From CAMTWJ01 sp964643605 (GTDB lineage Bacteria; Patescibacteriota; Saccharimonadia; Saccharimonadales; 2-12-FULL-41-12), in contig CAZXTF010000032.1 of NCBI GenBank assembly GCA_964643605.1, forward strand, positions 1-5,701: a stretch of DNA of 5,701 bases. Direction: 5' to 3'. Shown here piece by piece: positions 1 to 5,231 of this stretch. The position numbers and the translations under genes are program-made. Numbering within the stretch: position 1 is the first letter of the stretch; each line of letters starts with the position of its first letter. The notes under the pieces are model-generated. The model made no database searches, was not told where the DNA came from, and worked only from the letters and a program-made list of their open reading frames with translations.

Positions 1-1751
1 CGGTAAAACTACAAAGCTATCTGACCAAAGTTGGCATAAAGCCGATCAATAACATCGTAGACGTGACTAACTACATCATGTATCTAACTGGGCAACCGAT
101 GCATGCATATGACTACGATAAGGTAAAAACATTAAGTGCTGGTGAGCCAAAACTTGTGGTCCGAAAAGGTAAAAAGGGTGAATCTCTCAAGGCATTGGGC
201 GGTAAAACTATCGAGCTGCGAGAAGAAGACATTGTTATTGCAACCGATAAGCAAGCTATCGGGCTTGGTGGAGTAATCGGTGGCGCAGAGACAGAAGTAG
301 ATACTAGTACCAAAAATATAATTCTGGAATGCGCCAATTTCGACATGTACACTATCCGTCGCACTAGCATGGCTCATGGTTTATTTACGGATGCAGTTAC
401 ACGGTTTACCAAAGGCCAGAGTCCGCTGCAGAATGATCGAGTTCTTGCCAAAGCAATCGAGGCTATCCATGAAGTTGCTGGTGGCTCTCAGGCAAGCAGT
501 GTCATTGACGACTTAGGTCCTGCAAGTAAGCAAGGAAAGATTGCAGTTACGGCTAAAGATATTAACGATAGACTTGGACTGGACCTTAAGACGCATCAAA
601 TGGGAGAGTTGTTGAGAAATGTCGAGTTTATTTTCCCTGGCATTACAGATGAATCGATTGAAGTGAGTATGGAAGTCATACCTCCGTTTTGGCGGACGGA
701 TATTGAAATTCCGGAAGATGTGGTAGAGGAAGTTGGGCGACTGTACGGGTTTGACCACGTGCCGCTCAATCTGCCAAAACGGAATATCACACCGGTGGCG
801 CCAGATACAGAGTTGCAAGCCAAAAAGGCTATTCGAACGCAGATGGCTCGTCTTGGAGCTAACGAGGTGCTGACCTACAGTTTTGTAAACGGCAAGTTGT
901 TCAAACGGGCAGGCCAAGACGAGACAGAAGCGTATCAAATTAGTAATGCACTCAGTCCAGATCTTCAATACTACCGCCTGAGCCTCAGCCCAAGCTTGCT
1001 CAATCTAGTACACAGCAATATCAAGTCTGGCCACGATGAATTTGCACTATTTGAGATTGGCAAAGTTCACGGCAAGAGCCAGGTAAAAGACGATCTGCCA
1101 GAGGAATTTGGTCGAGTGGGTTTGGTGTACGCAAACAAAGCCAGCAAAAAAACAGCACCGTTTTATGAAGCAAAACAGCTTGCACTAGAGCTGTTCGCCA
1201 GTTTTGGTGTTACGCCGCAATTCACTCCATTGAAAAAACTTGAGATTACAGGGCATAAATTGTTTGATCAGCTAAAAGCTCCGTATGATATTGAGCGAAG
1301 TGCAGCTGTGTTTGATGGAGAGAAGTTTCTCGGTATTGTTGGTGAATTTTCGGATAGTGTTGTCTCGAATTTTAAGTTGCCTGCTCAAACAAGCGGATTT
1401 GAACTCTTTATGTCGGCGTTTACAGGTACGGCCCAGCCGAGCTACCAACCGCTCAGTCGCTTTCCGGCAATCGAGCAGGATCTGTGTCTAAAAGTATCTG
1501 CAAAAACTACATATCAAGAGCTTTTAACTGCTGTTACTGATCTTGCAGAAGAACATAAGCTAGCGGATGTACAGGTTGCGGTCTCGCCAATCGACATCTA
1601 TCAAGACGAAAAAGACCAAACCCACAAGCAAATCACCGTACGTTTGCAAATTGTGAGCTACGAAAGGACGCTTACCAGCGAGGTTGCTAGTAGTCTACTC
1701 GAAGCAATAGCTCTCGACGTAAAAACTAGCTTGGGTGCTACCAAAATCTAG
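1..1751 (+). CDS. pheT: Phenylalanyl-tRNA synthetase beta subunit, 5'-truncated by the window edge
   Basis: This is the beta chain of the cytoplasmic alpha2-beta2 enzyme that charges tRNA-Phe. The frame is open from base 3, and upstream codons before a GTG at 63 read I-N-N-I-V-D-V-T-N-Y, a conserved PheT stretch, so 63 is internal and not a start. The visible 582 residues correspond to about the last three quarters of a roughly 800-residue protein; the N-terminal tRNA-binding/B1 part lies outside. Order of domains: B3/B4 editing domain (about 1-165; G-Q-P-M-H-A-Y-D with His34, L-E-C-A with Glu109, T-D-A at 129-131, matching E. coli editing-site residues), B5 (about 178-255, R-T-D-I-E-I-P-E-D-V-V-E-E-V), the catalytic-like core with R-L-S-L, and the C-terminal anticodon-binding FDX-ACB domain (about 483-580). 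In that last domain the usual F-P-x-x-R-R-D reads F-P-A-I-E-Q-D. pheS would be expected just upstream but is not visible. Confidence 0.97.
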   Translation, partial: VKLQSYLTKVGIKPINNIVDVTNYIMYLTGQPMHAYDYDKVKTLSAGEPKLVVRKGKKGESLKALGGKTIELREEDIVIATDKQAIGLGGVIGGAETEVDTSTKNIILECANFDMYTIRRTSMAHGLFTDAVTRFTKGQSPLQNDRVLAKAIEAIHEVAGGSQASSVIDDLGPASKQGKIAVTAKDINDRLGLDLKTHQMGELLRNVEFIFPGITDESIEVSMEVIPPFWRTDIEIPEDVVEEVGRLYGFDHVPLNLPKRNITPVAPDTELQAKKAIRTQMARLGANEVLTYSFVNGKLFKRAGQDETEAYQISNALSPDLQYYRLSLSPSLLNLVHSNIKSGHDEFALFEIGKVHGKSQVKDDLPEEFGRVGLVYANKASKKTAPFYEAKQLALELFASFGVTPQFTPLKKLEITGHKLFDQLKAPYDIERSAAVFDGEKFLGIVGEFSDSVVSNFKLPAQTSGFELFMSAFTGTAQPSYQPLSRFPAIEQDLCLKVSAKTTYQELLTAVTDLAEEHKLADVQVAVSPIDIYQDEKDQTHKQITVRLQIVSYERTLTSEVASSLLEAIALDVKTSLGATKI

Positions 1752-1760
1752 TAGGGGTAA

Positions 1761-1779
1761 GGTATACTAGGTATATAGT
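1761..1779 (+). promoter_or_regulatory. Candidate -10 region of the FKBP gene
   Basis: The 42-base gap after pheT contains TATACT at 1763-1768 preceded by AAGG. A second GGTATA copy lies 9 bases further on (1770-1775). No convincing -35 hexamer sits 16-18 bases upstream. Transcription from TATACT would give a leader of about 18 bases that includes the purine-rich ribosome site GAGAGGGG (1783-1790). The FKBP gene could instead be read through from pheT, since no terminator separates them. Confidence 0.45.
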
Positions 1780-1793
1780 TAAGAGAGGGGAAA

Positions 1794-2354
1794 ATGGGAA
1801 AAGCCAAAGAGCATTCAAAGCGTGTATTTATTATTGTCATCGTTGTGACATTTTTACTATCATCACTAGGTTTTACCGGATTAGTTATCTGGGAAATGAC
1901 TAGGGAGAAAAAAGACGATCCAACAGCTGAGTTACAAAAGCAACTCCAAGAACAACTAAATCAACAAAACAAGGAGGGTACATTGGAAGGAACAAAATTA
2001 GAAGGCTTTACGCCAGTGCCAAAAGTCGATAGCTTACAAAAAATTGATACTCAAGTAGGTACTGGTGCCGAAGTAAAACCGGGCGATACCGTAACGGCTC
2101 ACTATACTGGTGCTGTAGCTGCAACGGGTATAATTTTTCAGAGCTCACACGATCGTGGTCAGCCAATTCCGTTTGGCCTTGACCAAGTAATTAAGGGTTG
2201 GACAGACGGCGTACCTGGCATGAAAGAGGGCGGCAAAAGACGAATCCTTATCCCGGCCGAGCAAGCATATGGGGCAAATCCTCCGCAGGGTTCAAATATT
2301 CCTGCCAATGCAGATTTAGTGTTTGACATCGAAATCGTTAAAATAGGTGAATAA
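1794..2354 (+). CDS. Membrane-anchored FKBP-type peptidyl-prolyl cis-trans isomerase
   Basis: This protein of 186 residues is predicted to speed cis/trans isomerisation of proline peptide bonds outside the cytoplasmic membrane. Residues 11-33 form one hydrophobic segment after a basic N-terminus (K3, K5, K9, R10), so the positive-inside rule puts the C-terminus outside; there is no lipobox cysteine. Residues 44-60 are a Gln/Glu/Lys-rich, probably helical linker, and the FKBP domain covers about 77-185. Binding-pocket landmarks are present: H-Y-T-G (Tyr104), F115, F127, V-I-K-G-W (132-136), G-M-K-E-G-G-K-R-R (142-150), A-Y-G (158-160) and I-P-A-N-A-D-L-V-F (169-177). The residue matching FKBP12 Asp37 is Gln116. 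The start follows a strong purine-rich ribosome site. The gene lies 42 bases after pheT, and I see no functional link to it. Confidence 0.94.
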   Translation: MGKAKEHSKRVFIIVIVVTFLLSSLGFTGLVIWEMTREKKDDPTAELQKQLQEQLNQQNKEGTLEGTKLEGFTPVPKVDSLQKIDTQVGTGAEVKPGDTVTAHYTGAVAATGIIFQSSHDRGQPIPFGLDQVIKGWTDGVPGMKEGGKRRILIPAEQAYGANPPQGSNIPANADLVFDIEIVKIGE

Positions 2355-2370
2355 CACAACATATAGGGTC

Positions 2371-2399
2371 TTGAAAAAACAATAAGCGCTATATATAAT
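2371..2399 (+). promoter_or_regulatory. Sigma-70-type promoter of the redoxin gene
   Basis: TTGAAA at 2371-2376 and TATAAT at 2394-2399 are separated by exactly 17 bases, a near-consensus housekeeping promoter lying wholly between genes. Transcription should begin near 2406, giving a leader of about 33 bases with the ribosome site AAAGGAAG (2428-2435) before the ATG at 2439. It is the best-formed promoter in the window, which suggests that the redoxin is well expressed and transcribed independently of the FKBP gene. Confidence 0.85.
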
Positions 2400-2438
2400 G
2401 AATATACAAAGTAAAGTTACATAAAATAAAGGAAGAAT

Positions 2439-2687
2439 ATGGCAAAAAATATCACTATTTTTACTACCAATACTTGCGCATACTGCGTTATGGTTAAAAA
2501 GTGGCTTTCCAGCAAAGACATTGGCTACGAAGAGGTGAATCTGGACATTCACCCAGAGCGTCAAAAAGAAGCGTTTGAGTTGAGTGGTCAACTGGCAGTG
2601 CCAGTAACGGTGGTAACCAAAGAGGATGATAGTAAGGAAGTTATAGTGGGGTATAATCTAGCCAAACTCGCCCCCGCCGTTGCCTAA
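2439..2687 (+). CDS. NrdH/glutaredoxin-like small redoxin
   Basis: An 82-residue single-domain thioredoxin-fold protein that should carry electrons to disulfide substrates in the cytoplasm; ribonucleotide reductase is the classical NrdH client. The active site is C13-A-Y-C16 after a beta strand ending F-T-T-N-T, and the cis-proline is Pro55 in A-V-P-V. The C-terminal V-G-Y-N-L-A-K-L resembles the S-G-F-R-P-x-x-L region of NrdH. The Gly-Gly and Asp residues that bind glutathione in true glutaredoxins are absent, so reduction by thioredoxin reductase is more likely than by glutathione; trxB is the next gene. It is the full size expected for the family. It has its own strong promoter and ribosome site. 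The stop codon lies inside the left arm of the inverted-repeat element that follows. A YruB-type glutaredoxin-like protein of other function is the main alternative. Confidence 0.9.
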   Translation: MAKNITIFTTNTCAYCVMVKKWLSSKDIGYEEVNLDIHPERQKEAFELSGQLAVPVTVVTKEDDSKEVIVGYNLAKLAPAVA

Positions 2688-2714
2688 ACGAAGTCTGGCA
2701 TAAATAGCTTCGTT
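2687..2714. repeat. Alternative small stem-loop at the left end of the element
   Basis: AACGAAG (2687-2693) and CTTCGTT (2708-2714) are perfect 7-bp complements around a 14-base loop. This stem uses bases that would otherwise pair in the terminal inverted repeat, so the two structures exclude each other. Such a switch is suggestive, but no function is shown, and chance pairing cannot be excluded. Confidence 0.4.
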
Positions 2715-2734
2715 GATAACTCTGCTACTCACTC

Positions 2735-2754
2735 GTCGTATCTTTAAATACGAC
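2735..2754. repeat. Central hairpin of the inverted-repeat element
   Basis: GTCGTAT (2735-2741) and ATACGAC (2748-2754) form a perfect 7-bp stem around the 6-base loop CTTTAA. The hairpin sits at the exact centre of the larger 121-bp element. Confidence 0.75.
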
Positions 2755-2835
2755 TCGCTGCGTTGCTCGCTATCGCCTTGCTCTTCACTGCCAGATTCGC
2801 TTAGATTAATTGCACTACCCAAAAACAACGAGATG

Positions 2836-2847
2836 AAGATATACTAG
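2836..2847 (+). promoter_or_regulatory. Candidate -10 region of trxB
   Basis: TATACT at 2840-2845 is preceded by AAGA and followed by AG, giving the same 12-base pattern (AAGRTATACTAG) found before the FKBP gene. No -35 box at normal spacing is apparent. A start near 2852 would give a leader of only about 12 bases with no clear Shine-Dalgarno sequence. Confidence 0.45.
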
Positions 2848-2863
2848 AGAGATACAAGATTAT

Positions 2864-3814
2864 ATGAGTGAGATAAAGACAGAACATGAGGTCATAATGA
2901 TTGGGGCAGGGCCAACTGCTCTAGCTGCCGCTATTTACACGACCCGAGAAGATATTGAGACGCTATTGATTGAGAAAGGCGTTATTGGCGGTCTGGCGGC
3001 TATTACTGACTGGGTAGATAATTATCCGGGTTTTCCAAAGGGTGTTGCTGGGCTCGAGCTAGCGCAGGGCTTGCAAGATCAAGCAGAGCGTTTTGGTGCC
3101 AAAATTGACTTTGGTGAAGTCAGTAAAATCGCTAAAAAAGACAACAAAATTGTAGTTACCACAGAGAGTGGAGAGCTAAACGCCAAGGCTGTACTGATTG
3201 CCACGGGTAGCGACTACAAACGCCTCGGTATCCCGGGCGAAGAAGAGTACTACGGCAAAGGCGTGCACTTTTGTGCAACCTGTGACGGTGCTTTTTATAG
3301 AGACAAACGGCTAGCGGTAGTTGGTGGTGGTAACTCTGCCGTGCAAGAAGCTATTTTCCTTACTCGTTATGCCACGCATATCGATCTGCTGGTACGCAGC
3401 GACAAGATGCGAGCTTCGGACGTGCTACAAAAAGAGCTTAAAAAACACGAAGACAAAATTACCGTACACTTCAATACCACTACTGATGAAGTTTTGGCCA
3501 AAGATGGAAAAGTTATTGGTGTGGCGGGTACCAAAGATGGTAAAGAAAAAGTAACGATTGACACTGACGGGGTGTTCATATTTATCGGTCTCAAGCCAAA
3601 CACAGGTTTTCTGCAGGGTAGCGGTGTAGAGTTAGACGAGATTGGCTTGGTTAAAACAGATGCAACGCTTCATACCAAAGTCCCTGGTGTGTTTGCAGCG
3701 GGTGATGTGCGCAGTGGCGCAACTATGCAAANNNNNNNNNNCAGTGCCACTGGTGAAGGTGCAACTGCAGCCCTCGAAATCCGCAAGTATTTAGAAGACC
3801 TCGAACGAAACTAG
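2864..3814 (+). CDS. trxB: Thioredoxin reductase (low-molecular-weight, FAD-dependent), interrupted by an assembly gap
   Basis: This cytoplasmic flavoenzyme uses NAD(P)H to reduce thioredoxin-type proteins, here probably including the adjacent redoxin. It is 316 residues as written, against about 320 for the E. coli protein. In order: the FAD dinucleotide fold G14-A-G-P-T-A (the family norm is G-x-G-P-A-G), D-N-Y-P-G-F (52-57), A-T-G (113-115), redox centre C137-A-T-C140, NAD(P)H fold G154-G-G-N-S-A-V-Q-E-A, and the second FAD motif F-A-A-G-D-V-R (277-283). The usual H-R-R-x-x-x-R-A motif binding the NADPH phosphate reads V177-R-S-D-K-M-R-A, so one arginine is replaced by Ser179. Ten Ns follow residue 289; the frame agrees on both sides. 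The ATG at 2864 has only a weak ribosome site, but the next Met (12) lies inside the first FAD strand. The stop overlaps that of the converging flavin reductase gene. Confidence 0.95.
   Translation: MSEIKTEHEVIMIGAGPTALAAAIYTTREDIETLLIEKGVIGGLAAITDWVDNYPGFPKGVAGLELAQGLQDQAERFGAKIDFGEVSKIAKKDNKIVVTTESGELNAKAVLIATGSDYKRLGIPGEEEYYGKGVHFCATCDGAFYRDKRLAVVGGGNSAVQEAIFLTRYATHIDLLVRSDKMRASDVLQKELKKHEDKITVHFNTTTDEVLAKDGKVIGVAGTKDGKEKVTIDTDGVFIFIGLKPNTGFLQGSGVELDEIGLVKTDATLHTKVPGVFAAGDVRSGATMQXXXXSATGEGATAALEIRKYLEDLERN
3732..3741. other. trxB: Assembly gap (10 Ns) inside trxB
   Basis: The bases are unknown. Comparison from memory with E. coli (G-D-V-M-D-H-I-Y-R-Q-A-I-T-S-A-G) and B. subtilis (R-Q-I-V-T-A-T-G-D-G) TrxB suggests two residues between Gln289 and the following S-A-T-G-E-G, where the N run implies four. 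The run is therefore probably a placeholder about 6 bases too long. The flanking a and c would fit two codons such as Ile-Ala. Confidence 0.9.
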
Positions 3815-4518
3815 ATAGCCTGGTAGCCGGGGAAGAAGTCGGTATGGATGCGACTGCCGTGTACGCCGCTTTCTTTTAGTTCTTTGTCCAGCATTTCTAC
3901 CATTGGCTCTGGGCCAGATAGGTAAATACGACGTTCCCCCTCTTTGCTGGCTCGCAAGATCTCAGACGGAGTAATATGCCCACTCATGCCATGCCAGTTG
4001 GTTGGTGGATCCGTTAAGATAACTCGAAAGTTACTGCCCAAAGACTCGAATGTTTCTTTAAATGCTACATCCTCCAGCTTCCGAGCTGCGTAGATCGTCT
4101 TGATATCACGCTTTTCGTTTGTCTCGTTCAAAAAATCGATAATGCTGTGAAACGGCGTGCAGCCCATACCGCCAGCTACAAAAAGAAGGGGGATAGAAGG
4201 ATCTTTTGGTAAAACAAAATCGCCCATGGGGTTTGCCATCTGCAGCCTGGCACCTGGCCGAAGATTCTTAAGAGCAGTCTTGTACGTGCTACTTTGATGT
4301 TCGGCAAATCGAGTAGATATGGTCAGGAGTTCATGAGTGGGAGAACTGGATATTGTAAACCAGCGCTTCTCACCTCTGTTATCTGGGTTTTTATGAGCAA
4401 GCTTGAGCTCTATAAACTGCCCAGCAACAAAACGTAGTGGCTTAACAGGCTCAAAATAAAAACTATAAATGTGCTTTGCAATCTCTTTTTTATGAATAAA
4501 CACTACATCAAACATCAT
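3811..4518 (-). CDS. FNR-like flavin reductase (FAD/NAD(P)-binding oxidoreductase)
   Basis: A 235-residue soluble protein of the ferredoxin-NADP reductase superfamily, moving electrons between NAD(P)H and a partner through FAD. The N-terminal FAD barrel (about 3-105) carries G33-Q-F, the flavin motif R52-W-F-T-I-S-S-S-P, and G89-A-R-L-Q-M-A-N-P-M-G-D-F. The NAD(P) domain (about 109-232) has G116-G-M-G-C-T-P, S201-G-P-E-P-M and the C-terminal D-F-F-P-G-Y. There is no 2Fe-2S domain, membrane segment or signal peptide, so the electron partner is a separate, unknown molecule; ferredoxin/flavodoxin reductase, flavin reductase and reductase subunit of an oxygenase-like system are all possible. The start ATG overlaps the stop of the upstream phosphodiesterase gene as ATGA, with GAGG (4524-4527) as ribosome site; a second ATG follows directly. 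Its stop shares CTAG with trxB. Confidence 0.9.
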   Translation of the reverse strand: MMFDVVFIHKKEIAKHIYSFYFEPVKPLRFVAGQFIELKLAHKNPDNRGEKRWFTISSSPTHELLTISTRFAEHQSSTYKTALKNLRPGARLQMANPMGDFVLPKDPSIPLLFVAGGMGCTPFHSIIDFLNETNEKRDIKTIYAARKLEDVAFKETFESLGSNFRVILTDPPTNWHGMSGHITPSEILRASKEGERRIYLSGPEPMVEMLDKELKESGVHGSRIHTDFFPGYQAI

Positions 4519-5186
4519 TTAAACCTCTTTAGTTTGTCTGGAAAGTCTGTGGTTATCATAACTTGTGGGTAAAAAATATGAAAAAACCTAATAAACCACG
4601 GGCGATTAATAGGCGAAGTGATCATCTTGAGTTTCGAGCGTTTAGCGTACCAATACAAGAATGGGTTGTAATGCGAAAAGCCGGTACTAATACCACTGAG
4701 TCCTAAAAGTTTTGCGTTGTGGATAGCATTAAATGGTGCATGATCATTGATGGCGTAGGTCTCGAAGCCTGGAGCTTCCTGAATAAAAATGAACAGCTCT
4801 GGATGATTGCCCGAAATAACCATGGGTTTTGTGCCTTTGTGCTTTTTGAGCTCACGAGCTAACACTTTGGCCCAACCGGTGCCTTTGCCTTCGACCACCA
4901 ACGGTGTATCCCCCGCTGCTTCAAAGGCTTCTGCAAGCGTGGGGATGGGTTCGCCGCTGTGCGTTACGGTTGTGCCAATCTCTTTTAGAGTTAGGTCGGA
5001 CACTTTATCACTTTTACCGGCGATGCGGAGTAGTGTGTCGTCGTGGCAGAGAACTAGCTTGCCATCTTTCGTAACTTGAATATCACATTCCAGCGCATCA
5101 GCACCTTCTTGCTTGCCAATTTCAAGCGCCTTCAATGTGTTTTCTGGAGCCAAACCTGCAGCTCCCCGATGACCTATCACGAACAT
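4515..5186 (-). CDS. Glycerophosphodiester phosphodiesterase family protein
   Basis: A 223-residue TIM-barrel enzyme of the GDPD family, which hydrolyses glycerophosphodiesters (deacylated phospholipids) to glycerol-3-phosphate and an alcohol. Landmarks are H6-R-G near the N-terminus, P-E15-N-T, L-E33-C-D35 (metal ligands), K-L-V-L-C-H48-D-D, V-V-E99-G-K101, and the C-terminal M-I-T-T-D-F-P-D. These cover the catalytic and metal-binding positions, with His6 and His48 the likely acid-base pair. The family's common glycine-rich C-terminal strand is replaced by an aromatic stretch (about 175-205). There is no signal peptide, so a cytoplasmic UgpQ-like role is likelier than an exported GlpQ-like one. 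It is the first gene of a two-gene operon and is coupled to the flavin reductase by ATGA. The ATG lies 7 bases after a TATAAT box and has no ribosome site. Confidence 0.93.
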   Translation of the reverse strand: MFVIGHRGAAGLAPENTLKALEIGKQEGADALECDIQVTKDGKLVLCHDDTLLRIAGKSDKVSDLTLKEIGTTVTHSGEPIPTLAEAFEAAGDTPLVVEGKGTGWAKVLARELKKHKGTKPMVISGNHPELFIFIQEAPGFETYAINDHAPFNAIHNAKLLGLSGISTGFSHYNPFLYWYAKRSKLKMITSPINRPWFIRFFHIFYPQVMITTDFPDKLKRFK

Positions 5187-5193
5187 ATGCTAC

Positions 5194-5199
5194 ATTATA
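5194..5199 (-). promoter_or_regulatory. TATAAT -10 box of the phosphodiesterase operon, probably giving a leaderless mRNA
   Basis: On the - strand, consensus TATAAT ends at 5194 and the ATG begins at 5186. A normal transcription start 6-8 bases after the box would fall on or next to the A of the ATG. No Shine-Dalgarno sequence precedes the ATG. A good -35 box is not visible 16-18 bases upstream. Confidence 0.6.
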
Positions 5200-5208
5200 A
5201 GGTATAGA
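5199..5208 (+). promoter_or_regulatory. ppa: Candidate -10 region of ppa
   Basis: TATAGA (5203-5208) preceded by AAGG repeats the AAGRTATA pattern seen before the FKBP gene and trxB. It lies only 3 bases from the opposing TATAAT of the phosphodiesterase operon. No clear -35 box is present; that region would lie inside the phosphodiesterase coding sequence. Confidence 0.4.
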
Positions 5209-5220
5209 TTAGTTAAAAAT

Positions 5221-5226
5221 GAGGAA
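5221..5226 (+). promoter_or_regulatory. ppa: Ribosome binding site that fixes the GTG start of ppa
   Basis: GAGGAA, with AGGA at 5222-5225, lies 6 bases before the GTG at 5232. The only nearby ATG (5219) reaches a stop after three codons, so it cannot start ppa. Confidence 0.75.
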
Positions 5227-5231
5227 ATAAC

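Larger units (their letters stand above)
2684..2804. repeat. 121-bp element with imperfect terminal inverted repeats
   Basis: The left arm CTAAACGAAGTCTGGCA (2684-2700) is the reverse complement of the right arm TGCCAGATTCGCTTAG (2789-2804), apart from one mismatch (2688 against 2800) and one extra base (2693). The interior is close to symmetric: 34 bases on each side of a central hairpin, with GATAAC on the left facing GCTATC on the right. The rest of the interior pairs poorly and is rich in GCGAG-like words on the - strand. There is no open reading frame of note and no run of T after the right arm, so it does not look like a simple intrinsic terminator. It could be a non-autonomous mobile or dispersed palindromic repeat, or a large RNA structure at the 3' end of the redoxin message. 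I do not recognise a named family. Confidence 0.6.

Noticed and set aside
63..65. GTG at 63 as the start of pheT
   Set aside because: The reading frame continues upstream to the window edge with conserved PheT residues, so the gene is truncated by the window and not started here.
513..968. 151-codon open frame on the - strand inside pheT
   Set aside because: It lies opposite a strongly conserved stretch of pheT (B5 and core) and its translation has no recognisable domain; it is a shadow of the real gene.
2316..2591. 91-codon open frame on the - strand across the FKBP end and redoxin start
   Set aside because: It covers the near-consensus redoxin promoter and both flanking genes in antisense; the hydrophobic translation comes from AT-rich sequence.
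2688..2863. Intrinsic terminator after the redoxin gene
   Set aside because: Stems are present, but none is followed by a run of T on either strand, so I kept it as a repeat element only.
2864..3814. trxB as a pseudogene because of the N run
   Set aside because: The frame and family motifs agree on both sides of the gap and the total length is normal; the Ns are an assembly matter.
4807..5079. 90-codon + strand open frame inside the phosphodiesterase gene
   Set aside because: It is antisense to the conserved GDPD core and has no ribosome site or family match.
5219..5230. Three-codon open frame (Met-Arg-Lys-stop) overlapping the ppa ribosome site
   Set aside because: It could in principle be a regulatory mini-ORF, but it is so short that chance is the simplest reading, and the ATG has no good ribosome site of its own.
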